The notes beneath the pieces are model-generated. The model was given only the letters and a program-made list of their open reading frames with translations, searched no databases and was not told the origin of the DNA. A stretch of DNA of 51,474 bases from Marinilabilia salmonicolor JCM 21150 (GTDB lineage Bacteria > Bacteroidota > Bacteroidia > Bacteroidales > Marinilabiliaceae), in the NCBI RefSeq assembly GCF_000259075.1, contig NZ_AJKI01000018.1:1-51474 (forward strand), given 5' to 3'. Position numbers and translations under genes: made by a program. Below, one piece after another: positions 34,042-42,346 of the stretch (positions are counted from its first letter, which is position 1; every line of letters starts with the position of its first letter).

Positions 34042-34863
34042 TTATAAGGTGAGGGATGCATTTTCTTCTTTGCACAACAGGCTTTGCGGTAAGTTATGGA
34101 GGTCAGTTTCCCTGATGTGTTTTCCATTACGCAGCAATTCTCGTAACTGAAGAATGGTTGCATCAATACCGGTGAGCTGCTCTGAAACTATGTTTTCTTC
34201 AGGTGTTGCTTCCAAAAGGGTGCTCATGCCTCCGTTTTTCATAATGATTCGTTTTTTTGCGCTGAGAGCCATCACCGGGTCATGGGTTACAATCATTATC
34301 AGTTTGTTATGTCCGGAGAGCAATTCCAGGGCCTCATGCTTTTTTATCCCCGCGTTTTCTATCTCATCGATGAGTACGATGGGAGACTCACTGATGACCG
34401 CTACATCGGCCACCATGAGTGCACGTGTTTGGCCGCCACTCAGGATCGTCAGGTTGTCGTTAGGTTTGATCGGCTCTCCGGTGAGCTGGTTGGCTTTTTG
34501 TATAATCTCATCTGTAGAAATCTGGTCTTTCCCTCTGCATCGGGCATGAAGACGCAGAAAATCCCTGACTTCCATGTCTGCAAGAAAATTCATGTTTTGC
34601 GACAACTGAGCTACCATTTTTTGCCGGGGATCGTTCCGCAGGGCAGGGGAGGGAACCTTCCCGTTGACCAGAATCTGACGTCGGGTAGAACTGTCTTTTT
34701 GGGATAATTGCTCAATATCTGCGATCAGCTGACTTTTTCCACTCCCTGTTGGGCCAACGATGCCAATGATTTCACCCTTTCGGATGTCCAGAGAGGTGAT
34801 GTTTTCCGGATTTCCGGATTTATCAATTCCGCCGATCAGGGAGATGCACTCAATTTTGACCAT
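34042..34863 (-). CDS. Lone ABC-type ATPase (no permease gene)
   Basis: A 273-residue ATP-binding protein with Walker [15 protein letters not shown] (about 33-46), the ABC signature [10 protein letters not shown] (about 139-148), Walker [13 protein letters not shown] (about 157-168) and the H-loop IMIVTHDPV. No permease or binding-protein gene is adjacent, so it likely works with soluble partners. The following genes encode a HypB-like GTPase and an Fe-S protein. The order ABC ATPase, GTPase, Fe-S protein is conserved by tight spacing (16 bases, then overlap) and suggests one complex. Confidence 0.85.
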   Translation of the reverse strand: MVKIECISLIGGIDKSGNPENITSLDIRKGEIIGIVGPTGSGKSQLIADIEQLSQKDSSTRRQILVNGKVPSPALRNDPRQKMVAQLSQNMNFLADMEVRDFLRLHARCRGKDQISTDEIIQKANQLTGEPIKPNDNLTILSGGQTRALMVADVAVISESPIVLIDEIENAGIKKHEALELLSGHNKLIMIVTHDPVMALSAKKRIIMKNGGMSTLLEATPEENIVSEQLTGIDATILQLRELLRNGKHIRETDLHNLPQSLLCKEENASLTL

Positions 34864-34971
34864 AATTATTGTGAATAAAAATTACAGAACAAAATTGCGG
34901 CCTTTGTTGAAGTTGTAAAACAGTCCTAAGTCGTAATTCTCAGATACGTCTTAAAACGTATCGAGAAGAAA

Positions 34972-35604
34972 TCAAATTTCGAAAAGCTTGTTTTTTATGG
35001 CATATACCACCATTTGAGCGGTATTTCCCGATTGAGTTTTCAGCAGAATGTTTTCACGGTGTTTGTCCACTGTTCGCTTGCTGAGATTGAGATTGTTTGC
35101 AATTTCCTGATTCGACAGACCTTTGCATATATTGTACAATACTTCAATCTCGCGTGATGTAAGTTCACTGTTTTTTGGGTCGTTCTTTCTTTTGTTGAGG
35201 TTGCGAACAATGCCATTAAGTATCTCGGGCGAGAAATAGTTATTGCCGCTGATTACCTCTGTTATGGCGCGTTGCACATCTTCAAAACGGGAGTTTTTTA
35301 GCAAAAAACCTTTGGCTCCGGCATCAATCATTCCGGTGTAATAATTCTCATTGCCATACATGGATAGGGCAATGACTTTCATATCGGGATATTTTTCGAG
35401 ACACGCAGCGGTTGCATCAATGCCATTAGCTCCTGGCATCTCAATATCCATCAAAATTACATCTGGTTGGCAAGAATCAAGGTCTTTTAGAAAACGGTCT
35501 CCGTCTTCTGCTTCAAAAATGTCTTCCACCAAATCCCAACCCGAGAGCAGAAATTTTAGTCCTTCACGAAAAAGCTGATGGTCGTCAACGATAAAAATTT
35601 TCAT
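34972..35604 (-). CDS. LuxR/NarL-type response regulator
   Basis: A 210-residue regulator. The receiver domain has FIVDDHQLFREGL (acidic pocket near 5-7), PDVILMDIEMPG (phospho-acceptor Asp near 52), and the conserved Lys in AKGFLLKNS (near 104). The C-terminal LuxR helix-turn-helix is LTSREIEVLYNICKGLSNQE then IANNLNLSKRTVDKHRENI (about 145-185). It binds DNA when phosphorylated by the partner kinase. Its ATG overlaps the kinase stop by four bases, so the two are translated as a unit. Confidence 0.94.
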   Translation of the reverse strand: MKIFIVDDHQLFREGLKFLLSGWDLVEDIFEAEDGDRFLKDLDSCQPDVILMDIEMPGANGIDATAACLEKYPDMKVIALSMYGNENYYTGMIDAGAKGFLLKNSRFEDVQRAITEVISGNNYFSPEILNGIVRNLNKRKNDPKNSELTSREIEVLYNICKGLSNQEIANNLNLSKRTVDKHRENILLKTQSGNTAQMVVYAIKNKLFEI

Positions 35605-36542
35605 AACGGAATGTTGGTTTTGAGGAAGAATCCCCGGTTACTTTTGGTGTGAATTTCCATTTTCCCCCCCAGGGACTTGATTCTTGAGTGAATATTAGAC
35701 AAGCCGGTGCCCTTTTTATTTTGGATCGCGGATGGCTCATAACCTTTTCCGTCATCGGAATAATGCAAATCCAATTGTCCGGAATAGATGAAAAGGGATA
35801 TTTCAATGTTGTACGCTTTTGCATGTTTCAGCGTGTTGTTGATAAGCTCACTGATGATGCGGTAGAGTATGACTTCAATATTGTAAGGGATTTCTATATG
35901 GTCGGGATCGGAAAAGAATTTTATTATGGGTTTTTCCGGCTGAGAGATGGCTTCATAAAAGGTCTGGATGGCTTTTTTCAGGCCAAATTTCTCGAGCAGG
36001 TGAGGACTCAGATGATTGGATATTTCCCTGACTGTAAGAATGGCATGATCAACAGAAAATTCCGTTTTTTCAATGATTTGCCGGTTTTTTGCTCCTGTTG
36101 CTTTGAGGTCGATAGCCGAGAATGCCATTTTTACGGACGACAATACTGGGCCCAGTCCGTCGTGTAATTCCCGGGCGAACGACTTACGCTCTTTTTCTTC
36201 GGTAGCAATGATGGCTGATAGTACGCGCGCTTCATTTTCTTTGCGCATATTGTCTATTTGTGATTGCAGATTGAAAATACGGCGAATGTAGAAGGATGCC
36301 ACAAACATCAAAAGGGAGATGAGAACTGCCATCCAGCTGTCGAAGTAATCTGTAGTCGCGGGCGAGTCATTGTTCGCAAACATGGCAAATTCGCTTAGCC
36401 GTCTGACGGCCATCAGGAAAAAGGCAATGGAGATGGTGATCCAGGAAACATTGAATTTGGTACGCCGAATTAATTTCAGCGTATTGAAAAAGGCGCCAAA
36501 CTGAAGGATGACTGAGGAGATCAGGGCTATCTGAATAATCAT
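35601..36542 (-). CDS. HisKA_3-type sensor histidine kinase
   Basis: A 313-residue membrane kinase. Three N-terminal hydrophobic helices (about 3-20, 33-50, 69-88) serve as the sensor. A short coiled coil then leads to the dimerisation/phospho-acceptor motif FARELHDGLGPVLSSVKMA (His near 128). The C-terminal ATPase domain shows ELINNTLKHAKA (N-box) and HYSDDGKGYEP with GTGLSNIHSRIKSLGG (G-boxes). With the overlapping LuxR-type regulator it forms a NarX/DesK-like two-component pair; the signal is not evident. Confidence 0.93.
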   Translation of the reverse strand: MIIQIALISSVILQFGAFFNTLKLIRRTKFNVSWITISIAFFLMAVRRLSEFAMFANNDSPATTDYFDSWMAVLISLLMFVASFYIRRIFNLQSQIDNMRKENEARVLSAIIATEEKERKSFARELHDGLGPVLSSVKMAFSAIDLKATGAKNRQIIEKTEFSVDHAILTVREISNHLSPHLLEKFGLKKAIQTFYEAISQPEKPIIKFFSDPDHIEIPYNIEVILYRIISELINNTLKHAKAYNIEISLFIYSGQLDLHYSDDGKGYEPSAIQNKKGTGLSNIHSRIKSLGGKMEIHTKSNRGFFLKTNIPL

Positions 36543-36585
36543 AACAATGCGTTTTCTATTGCAATATTATGGATTTTTCCGGATT

Positions 36586-37593
36586 TTATGTCCCCTTTAT
36601 TCTATCTATATAGTTTGACAAGACATTTTCTTCAATGGACCCGGGCTCTCTTGATTGTTGTATTTTCAGGTTTCCACTCTTGTTTTTCAGATAGAATTTA
36701 AATACAAATTGGCTGTCTTCATTTATGCCCATTTTTCCAAAGCGAAGGTCTGCCAACCAGAGTCCGTTATGGTCTCTGTTTACATGGTAATAGCCTTTGG
36801 TAAATTGAATTAACTGGTTTAATTCCTCGTTGCCTGAATATTCATCCAGCAACGCTCTGTTGCGGGGAACAAAAATAAAATCATCAGGTATGTGATCATC
36901 AAAATTTGAATACAGTGCGATGTGAAACCCCGAATCATTTTCTGCAAGTCCCATCCAGAGAAAGTTGGTTAACGGCAACGGAGACGTTCTATATCGGTCA
37001 TAAGATATTTGATTTTGGGAAAAAGCTTTTTCAAATACATTATTTACATGTTGTTTGTTCACAACGGTTCCTGCCAAATAGAGTGAAGTGATTGAAAACA
37101 TACCCAATATGAGCTTTCTCCTGATTAGAGCAGTCCGATTGAGGAACGGAATGACCAGAAGCACCAATACAAATGGCAAAGTATAGAAAATATCTACAAT
37201 GGCAATGGTAGAGAATTCAACTCTGTAGTTGTGAAAAGGAAGTAAAGCACCTGTACCATAAGTGGTGAAATAGTCTAATAGAGGATGCGTAAAGACAGCC
37301 CAGAATATCAACCCGGTCCATTCCCGCCAACTGATGTTCATTTTCTTTTGATGGATACGATGGATCAGCCATCCCAGCAGGGGCGCTATAAGAAAAGCAA
37401 AAATTAAGCTATGGCTGAAACCTCGATGGACAAATAGTCCGTCTACTTCACTGAAGAAAGGTGAGACCAATACATCCAAATCGGGAATTAGCCCTCCAAC
37501 CGCACCCCACATGATGGCTTTATTTCCTGCTTTTCTACCCAGAACAACTTCTCCTACCGCAGCTCCAAGGGCCGTTTGAGTGACTAAATCCAT
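36586..37593 (-). CDS. YdjM/DUF457-type membrane-bound metal-dependent hydrolase
   Basis: A 335-residue inner-membrane protein. The N-terminus has the family motifs MDLVTQTALGAAVGE, GGLIPDLDVL (about 33-42), HRGFSHSLIFAFL (about 55-67) and FTHPLLDYFTTYGTG, with conserved His/Asp residues that bind metal in this family (phospholipase D-like or hydrolase annotations). Several hydrophobic helices span about 60-175. The C-terminal 160 residues are soluble. It lies 43 bases upstream of the histidine-kinase gene on the same strand. Confidence 0.83.
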   Translation of the reverse strand: MDLVTQTALGAAVGEVVLGRKAGNKAIMWGAVGGLIPDLDVLVSPFFSEVDGLFVHRGFSHSLIFAFLIAPLLGWLIHRIHQKKMNISWREWTGLIFWAVFTHPLLDYFTTYGTGALLPFHNYRVEFSTIAIVDIFYTLPFVLVLLVIPFLNRTALIRRKLILGMFSITSLYLAGTVVNKQHVNNVFEKAFSQNQISYDRYRTSPLPLTNFLWMGLAENDSGFHIALYSNFDDHIPDDFIFVPRNRALLDEYSGNEELNQLIQFTKGYYHVNRDHNGLWLADLRFGKMGINEDSQFVFKFYLKNKSGNLKIQQSREPGSIEENVLSNYIDRIKGT

Positions 37594-37934
37594 AGTGTAT
37601 GTTTTTATTTCAATAGTCCGTGAAATTATTTCAAAATATTGGAAGTTAAATCTTTAAATTGAAATGAGGGTTTTTGTAAAATTCATATTGTCAATGTTAT
37701 ACGATTTGTTCAACCTCTAATTTCTAATAATCTAACGATCTATTATTATTTGCTTCATCAAATAAACCTTTACATTGCGGTGTTTGTTTAATGACTGACA
37801 GATAAATATTAGACAATCTGTTTTTTTGTTAATTGCACTGATGTTTTTCTAGCAGATGTAACAACGAAGCGACTGGTGAGAATGCGGTGTTTTGTATGTG
37901 TTAACGGAATAATAACTTTTTTAAACTCCATACT
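37594..37934. other. Intergenic region, 341 bases
   Basis: An AT-rich divergent spacer between the DUF457-type gene and the Lacal_2735-type gene. No gene, strong hairpin or clear -7/-33 promoter pair was found by eye. Confidence 0.5.
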
Positions 37935-38114
37935 ATGTTTAATTTGTTCAAGAGAAAATCAAAAATTGAAGTATTGAATAAGAAATACCAGCGGTTGCTA
38001 AATGAAGCCTATAAATTATCGACGATTAACCGTAAAGCCAGTGATGAGAAGACCGCTGAAGCGAATCTAGTTTTGAGGGATATTGAGCTACTGAAAGCCG
38101 ACCAATGTGGATGA
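37935..38114 (+). CDS. Lacal_2735-family small protein
   Basis: A 59-residue protein that begins MFNLFKRKSKIEVLNKKYQR and continues with LLNEAYKLSTINRKASDEKT, then a charged helical tail. This matches the short Lacal_2735 family of Bacteroidota, whose function is unknown; the sequence suggests a lone helical hairpin. The stop (TGA) is one base before the ATG of the CIA30-like gene, so the two are translationally linked. The family identification rests on the N-terminal MFNLFK and the NRK segment. Confidence 0.72.
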   Translation: MFNLFKRKSKIEVLNKKYQRLLNEAYKLSTINRKASDEKTAEANLVLRDIELLKADQCG

Positions 38115-38115
38115 T

Positions 38116-38664
38116 ATGAAAATTTTACTTGTAGTAATTATGGGACTTATATTGACAAATGGAGAGACTACATTATTCGACTTCGATTCACCTGAAAACT
38201 CAGGGAATTGGCAGATTGTTAATGATGGCGTAATGGGCGGCTTATCAGAGAGCCAAATCCATCACAACCCTGGAGGTTTTATGACCTTTAAGGGAAAGGT
38301 TTCTTTGGCCAATAATGGTGGTTTTGCTTCGGCTCGAACTTCTATAGAATTTTCTGATTTGAAATACAATTTTAAGGGTGTTGTTGTTCGGGCTAAAGGA
38401 GACGGGAAAGTGTATGGAATCCGTTTCAGAACGCATGAAGAAGGTGATGGGTATGCATATCAATTCAAAATTAAGACTTCAGATGAGGAGTGGGAAGAAT
38501 TTAAAATACCATTTGAGGACTTTGAAGCCACTTTCAGAGGGAATACGCTTAAAAACAAGCCTGCACTGAAATCAAATGATATTACCCAAATGGGGGTTTT
38601 AATTTCAGATAAACAAGTGGGAGAGTTTGTGCTTGTTTTGGATTGGATTAAGTTTTATCGGTAA
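38116..38664 (+). CDS. CIA30-like (NDUFAF1-type) protein
   Basis: About 182 residues from the ATG at 38116; an upstream GTG at 38107 overlaps the preceding gene and is less likely. The sequence LFDFDSPENSGNWQIVNDGV followed by MGGLSES and FKGKVSLANNGGFASAR is the start of the CIA30 domain, a galactose-binding-like beta-sandwich named after a mitochondrial complex I assembly factor. Bacterial members have unknown roles. A short hydrophobic N-terminus (LLVVIMGLILTNG) could be a signal peptide. The C-terminus (FVLVLDWIKFYR) completes the domain. Confidence 0.88.
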   Translation: MKILLVVIMGLILTNGETTLFDFDSPENSGNWQIVNDGVMGGLSESQIHHNPGGFMTFKGKVSLANNGGFASARTSIEFSDLKYNFKGVVVRAKGDGKVYGIRFRTHEEGDGYAYQFKIKTSDEEWEEFKIPFEDFEATFRGNTLKNKPALKSNDITQMGVLISDKQVGEFVLVLDWIKFYR

Positions 38665-38710
38665 TTGTTATTATTATTTGGTGTTTGGTTAAAATATTGA
38701 GATTGCTTTA

Positions 38711-38995
38711 CTACGTTTCCAATGACAGCGCATTGCAGGTTTCAGAGGGCTGACTTCCGGTAATCGATGAGGCAATTCTATAGCAATTGTTGACCATTCC
38801 TCCGAAAAGAAAGAGAACATGTTCATTTTCTTTTGGAATGCAATTTACCGATAGGTGAATTGCTTTCTTTTGAAGTATCTCATTGGCCTCTATGGTTCCT
38901 GTCTTATCCTGAAGCAGGGCTGTTGCAATTTCTTCGATTGTCTCTTCATGTCTGGCAAGGAGCAGTTTCTCTTTTTGTGAATGGATGCTCCACAT
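38711..38995 (-). CDS. Small membrane-anchored protein, start uncertain
   Basis: From the first ATG (38995) the gene encodes 94 residues. However, the frame stays open upstream to about 39090 and there encodes a hydrophobic signal-anchor (FPLLTVILYLLLLPF) that looks genuine, yet contains no ATG, GTG or TTG in a sensible place. Either the gene uses a rare start or the first part has changed. The mature part has charged helices (HEETIEEIATALLQDKTGTI) and no recognised family. The upstream small membrane gene ends inside this extension, so the two probably overlap. Confidence 0.45.
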   Translation of the reverse strand: MWSIHSQKEKLLLARHEETIEEIATALLQDKTGTIEANEILQKKAIHLSVNCIPKENEHVLFLFGGMVNNCYRIASSITGSQPSETCNALSLET

Positions 38996-39069
38996 GAACG
39001 GAAGCAGAAGGAGGTAGAGGATGACGGTCAGTAAAGGAAAAATAAATTTGGTTTTGGAGCGGGGATATA

Positions 39070-39240
39070 CTAAATAAAAATAAGCGTTTCAATCAGTGCG
39101 GGGATATCTCCATACATTACCATAAAAACAATCATAAACGGATTGATCTCACCCAATGGGGCGGAGATTTCCTCCCACAAAATAAATCCCAGGGGGAAAA
39201 TGAACAGGGCTAAACCGGCCAAAGAAATGGTTGTTGGCAT
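39070..39240 (-). CDS. Small two-helix membrane protein
   Basis: A 56-residue frame from an ATG at 39240 with two hydrophobic stretches (LAGLALFIFPLGFILW and PFMIVFMVMYG) joined by an acidic loop (EEISAPLGEIN). No family is recognised. It lies directly upstream of the other small membrane gene on the same strand and diverges from the GH9 gene, whose promoter is just beyond its ATG. The coding-like composition and two clear helices support a real gene. Confidence 0.45.
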   Translation of the reverse strand: MPTTISLAGLALFIFPLGFILWEEISAPLGEINPFMIVFMVMYGDIPALIETLIFI

Positions 39241-39252
39241 TAAGGATCTATG

Positions 39253-39282
39253 ATTTGGGATAAAAATAATTCGTTATATTTG
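39253..39282 (+). promoter_or_regulatory. Bacteroidota-type promoter for the GH9 gene
   Basis: TATATTTG (39275-39282) matches TAnnTTTG, with TTTG at 39253-39256 about 18 bases upstream as the -33 element. The ATG lies 22 bases downstream of the -7 motif. Confidence 0.65.
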
Positions 39283-39304
39283 GATAAACAAAAAATCAGA
39301 AGCT

Positions 39305-41809
39305 ATGACCAAATTGACCACAACAAACAATAGCCGCCTGCCCTCCATGCTCCGGAATTTTTTGATTGTAACTCTTTTGAGTTCTTTTTTTATAAACACC
39401 AGGGCAGAACAGAACAATATGGAATTGAATGATTCTGCCTACTACGAAATGCCGGGAGTCAATGTGCTGATGTTTACCAACTGGTACAATGAGAATTTCA
39501 GTGATTCCAAAATGAGTGGCATTGAAATTATTCACCATGGCAAACGAACTGTTACCAATGGGGATGTACGGTTGAATCGTACCCCCGAACAGTGGGATCC
39601 CATTCCCAAATTTAACCGAAAAGAGGTTGACCTGGTCAATAACATAGTGAAAGCCTGGCTTGAGTATCCTGATTTTGGTTATATGATTCAAACAGAACCT
39701 TCGGGCGATGACATCATTATCAGTGTTCACCTTGACAAACCTTTGCCTGAGTATCTGGAAGGAAAAGCGGGATTCAACCTGGAGTTTCTGCCTTCAGCCT
39801 ATTTCGAAAAGACTTATCTGATGGATGGGACGCCGGGGATTATTCCTCATTATCCTTCAGGGCCTACCATAAAAAATGACTTGGGACAAATAGAGCCGGA
39901 AGCACTTGCTACAGGGCATAAAATGGTATTTGCCCCTGAAGATGACTTTCGCAGAATTGCCATTGAATCGGAGAATGAACTGATGTTTTTTGATGGCCGG
40001 AACAAAGCCCAGAATGGCTGGTTGGTGTTGCGAAGCATCATCCCTTCAGGAAAAACCGGGAGAGTAATTGAATGGAAAATGGATGTTTCGGGAGTGGAAA
40101 ACTGGATGCGTGACCCGGTAATCAGTTTTTCGCAGGTAGGATATCATCCGTCTCAACAGAAAAAGGCTGTGATAGAACTTGACAAGAATGCTGATTTTCT
40201 TACCGAAGCTTCATTGTACAAGATTGATGAAAATGGAAGGAAAACCAGCGTTTATAACGGGGAGGTGGCCCGCTGGGGCTTTTATCAGCGCTATAAGTAC
40301 GGGACTTTTGATTTTTCAGAGGTTAAAGAGCCTGGCATTTATACAGTCAGGTATGGGGAGTGGGAGAGTCGCCCGTTGCGAATAGGGGAAAATGTTTATG
40401 ATAACATCTGGCATCCGACTCTGGATGTTTTTATTCCCGTACAAATGGATCATGTGCTGGTGAATGAGGCTTATCGTGTATGGCATGGGGCTTCGCATCT
40501 GGATGATGCCCTTCAGGCTCCCGTCAACCATGAGCATTTCGATTTGTATGCCCAGGGGCCAACAACCAATACTCAGTATCAACCGGGGGAGCATATTCCC
40601 GGATTAAATGTGGGGGGCTGGTATGATGCAGGTGATTATGATATTCGGACACAGTCGCAATATTATACTGTTTTGCACCTTGTTAGTGCCTGGGAAGATT
40701 TTCAGATATACCGCGATGAAACGCTCGTCGAACAGGAAAACCGCTATGTGGACTTGCATCATTCGGATGGTAAAAATGACATTCTTCAGCAGATTGAACA
40801 TGGTGCCATCGGACTGCTGGCCCAACATCGGGCTGTGGGACACGCCATTCCCGGGATTATTGTTTCCGATTTGTCGCAATATACTCATTTGGGCGATGGT
40901 CTTACAATGACCGATAATCTTATTTTCAACCCTGCCCTGGACAGCATGGAATTAGATTATCCTTACAGTGGAACCTTTGATGACCGCTGGGCATTTACCA
41001 GCAAGTCCACTCCACTTAATTATGGTAGTGCTGCGGCTCTGGCTGCATCTTCAAGGGCCTTGAAAACGTATAATCCCGAATTTGCTCAGGAGTGTCTCGA
41101 AACTGCCATCGGGGTTTGGAATCTTGAACAGTCCAAAGAACCGGATATTTTCTATGTGGGAAATACAACCGGTGGCCCTATGATTCTTGAAGAACTTCGC
41201 GCAGCAACCCAACTTTTGATTGCTACAGGCAATGATAAATATGCTCAAAGAATAGAGGAGCTGTGGCCCGAAGTGAGTAAAGGTTTTGCTTTTCTTGCTT
41301 CTACGCTTTTGCCGGCACTCGACTATATGGATGATGCTTTTGTTGCTAAAGTGAGACAGAGAACTGAAACTTACGTTAAGGAACTGCAGGTTCTTCAGCA
41401 ACAAAATCCATTTGGCGTGCCAATCACCGAAGGCGGATGGGCCGGAAACGGAACTATTGTTGGCTTTGGAATTACCAATTATATGCTTTACAAAGCATTT
41501 CCTGATGTTATGGATAGAGAATATGTTTTCAAGGCGTTGAATTATATATTGGGCTGTCACCCCGATTCTGATATTTCTTTTGTGTCAGGTGTTGGACTCC
41601 ATACAAAAAAGGTGGCTTATGGAATGAACCGGGCCGATTTTTCCTACATTCCCGGGGGTATTGTACCTGGGGTATTGATTCTTGATCCCGATTTCCCGGA
41701 AAACAAAGAAGACTGGCCATTCTTGTGGGGGGAGAATGAATATGTTATTACTGTTGGCGGGGCGTATATTTATCTGGCCAATGCAGTGCAGGAGTTGTTG
41801 CAAGAGTAA
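39305..41809 (+). CDS. GH9 endoglucanase-like enzyme
   Basis: An 834-residue secreted glycoside hydrolase family 9 enzyme, a family that cuts beta-1,4-glucans such as cellulose. A signal peptide is present (FLIVTLLSSFFINTRA; ATG at 39347 is an alternative start). An unassigned N-terminal beta domain spans about 30-270, followed by a CelD_N-type Ig-like domain from SFSQVGYHPSQQKKAVIELD (about 275-365). The catalytic (alpha/alpha)6 barrel has GGWYDAGDYD (catalytic-base Asp pair near 441-444), LNYGSAAALAASSRAL, FVSGVGLHTKKV and WGENEYVITVGG (acid Glu near 809). All hallmark residues are present. There is no visible C-terminal sorting signal in this gene. Confidence 0.92.
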   Translation: MTKLTTTNNSRLPSMLRNFLIVTLLSSFFINTRAEQNNMELNDSAYYEMPGVNVLMFTNWYNENFSDSKMSGIEIIHHGKRTVTNGDVRLNRTPEQWDPIPKFNRKEVDLVNNIVKAWLEYPDFGYMIQTEPSGDDIIISVHLDKPLPEYLEGKAGFNLEFLPSAYFEKTYLMDGTPGIIPHYPSGPTIKNDLGQIEPEALATGHKMVFAPEDDFRRIAIESENELMFFDGRNKAQNGWLVLRSIIPSGKTGRVIEWKMDVSGVENWMRDPVISFSQVGYHPSQQKKAVIELDKNADFLTEASLYKIDENGRKTSVYNGEVARWGFYQRYKYGTFDFSEVKEPGIYTVRYGEWESRPLRIGENVYDNIWHPTLDVFIPVQMDHVLVNEAYRVWHGASHLDDALQAPVNHEHFDLYAQGPTTNTQYQPGEHIPGLNVGGWYDAGDYDIRTQSQYYTVLHLVSAWEDFQIYRDETLVEQENRYVDLHHSDGKNDILQQIEHGAIGLLAQHRAVGHAIPGIIVSDLSQYTHLGDGLTMTDNLIFNPALDSMELDYPYSGTFDDRWAFTSKSTPLNYGSAAALAASSRALKTYNPEFAQECLETAIGVWNLEQSKEPDIFYVGNTTGGPMILEELRAATQLLIATGNDKYAQRIEELWPEVSKGFAFLASTLLPALDYMDDAFVAKVRQRTETYVKELQVLQQQNPFGVPITEGGWAGNGTIVGFGITNYMLYKAFPDVMDREYVFKALNYILGCHPDSDISFVSGVGLHTKKVAYGMNRADFSYIPGGIVPGVLILDPDFPENKEDWPFLWGENEYVITVGGAYIYLANAVQELLQE

Positions 41810-41830
41810 TTCTGTAAGGATGTTAAGCTC

Positions 41831-41863
41831 CCCCGTCAAGGCCTCTTGTTTTGACGGGGTTTT
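41831..41863 (+). terminator. Rho-independent terminator after the GH9 gene
   Basis: CCCCGTCAA (41831-41839) pairs with TTGACGGGG (41851-41859) around an 11-base loop and is followed by TTTTGTTTTTTT. It ends the GH9 transcript 22 bases past the stop. Confidence 0.85.
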
Positions 41864-41965
41864 GTTTTTTTACCGGTTTATTTACGTCTGTCTAAAAAAG
41901 AACGTATTTCATAAAATATTTTCTTCCTCATGCAGCCAGGATTGTCGTACATCGGTTAAAAATGT

Positions 41966-41973
41966 TATTTTTG
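41966..41973 (+). promoter_or_regulatory. Possible -7 promoter element
   Basis: TATTTTTG fits TAnnTTTG and lies about 20 bases before the GTG codons at 41994 and 41997 that could start the sorting-domain protein. A -33 TTG at the right distance is not clear. Confidence 0.35.
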
Positions 41974-41993
41974 CGTATTGTTCTGTTCTGGTA

Positions 41994-42278
41994 GTGGTGA
42001 GCGATTCTACACCTGTTTTTGGGTCTGCTCAGGATACTTCCCGTTATTACAATGCCTGGCCCAATCCTGTGGGAGATGAGCTGCAAATATCAGAGATAGC
42101 TGAATTTGAAGGTTCTGAAACAACTTACAGGGTTTATGATACCAACGGAAATAGAGAAGCCGGTGGAAGCTTCAGAGATTATTCACGGGTGTCCTTTGAT
42201 GCTCTGCCCTCAGGGATATACTTTATTCAACTGGCCAATGGTACTATAGTTGGACAGGTAAAAAAATTAAGAAAGTAA
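41994..42278 (+). CDS. Orphan T9SS type A C-terminal sorting domain
   Basis: About 94 residues from GTG at 41994. After a short Ser/Gly-rich lead (SDSTPVFGSAQDTSRYY) comes a complete type A T9SS sorting domain: AWPNPVGDELQIS, YRVYDTNGNREAGGSF, FDALPSGIYFIQLANGT and a basic end KKLRK. Such domains normally sit at the C-terminus of large secreted enzymes and are cut off by the T9SS. Here no passenger is encoded: the frame upstream is not coding-like and a terminator separates it from GH9. It may be a remnant of the tail of the GH9 enzyme or a stand-alone protein. Confidence 0.5.
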   Translation: MVSDSTPVFGSAQDTSRYYNAWPNPVGDELQISEIAEFEGSETTYRVYDTNGNREAGGSFRDYSRVSFDALPSGIYFIQLANGTIVGQVKKLRK

Positions 42279-42303
42279 GAAGTTTTTTGATTGTGTGTGA
42301 ATA

Positions 42304-42341
42304 AAAGGGCTGCACCGGTTTGAACCGGGCGGCCCTTTTTT
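42304..42341. terminator. Bidirectional terminator hairpin
   Basis: AAAGGGC-T-GC-A-CCGGTT pairs with AACCGG-G-C-G-GCCCTTT around a TG loop, with A-rich sequence before and T-rich sequence after. It lies between two convergent genes (the sorting-domain gene and the macrodomain gene) and can serve both. Confidence 0.75.
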
Positions 42342-42346
42342 AGTTT

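Noticed and set aside
34154-34707. Plus-strand frames across the ABC ATPase gene
   Set aside because: They are antisense to a gene with intact Walker A, signature and Walker B motifs.
41682-41930. Upstream part of a frame that runs from within the GH9 gene into the sorting-domain gene
   Set aside because: The first part overlaps the GH9 coding sequence in another frame and then crosses a terminator; only the part after about 41994 is protein-like.
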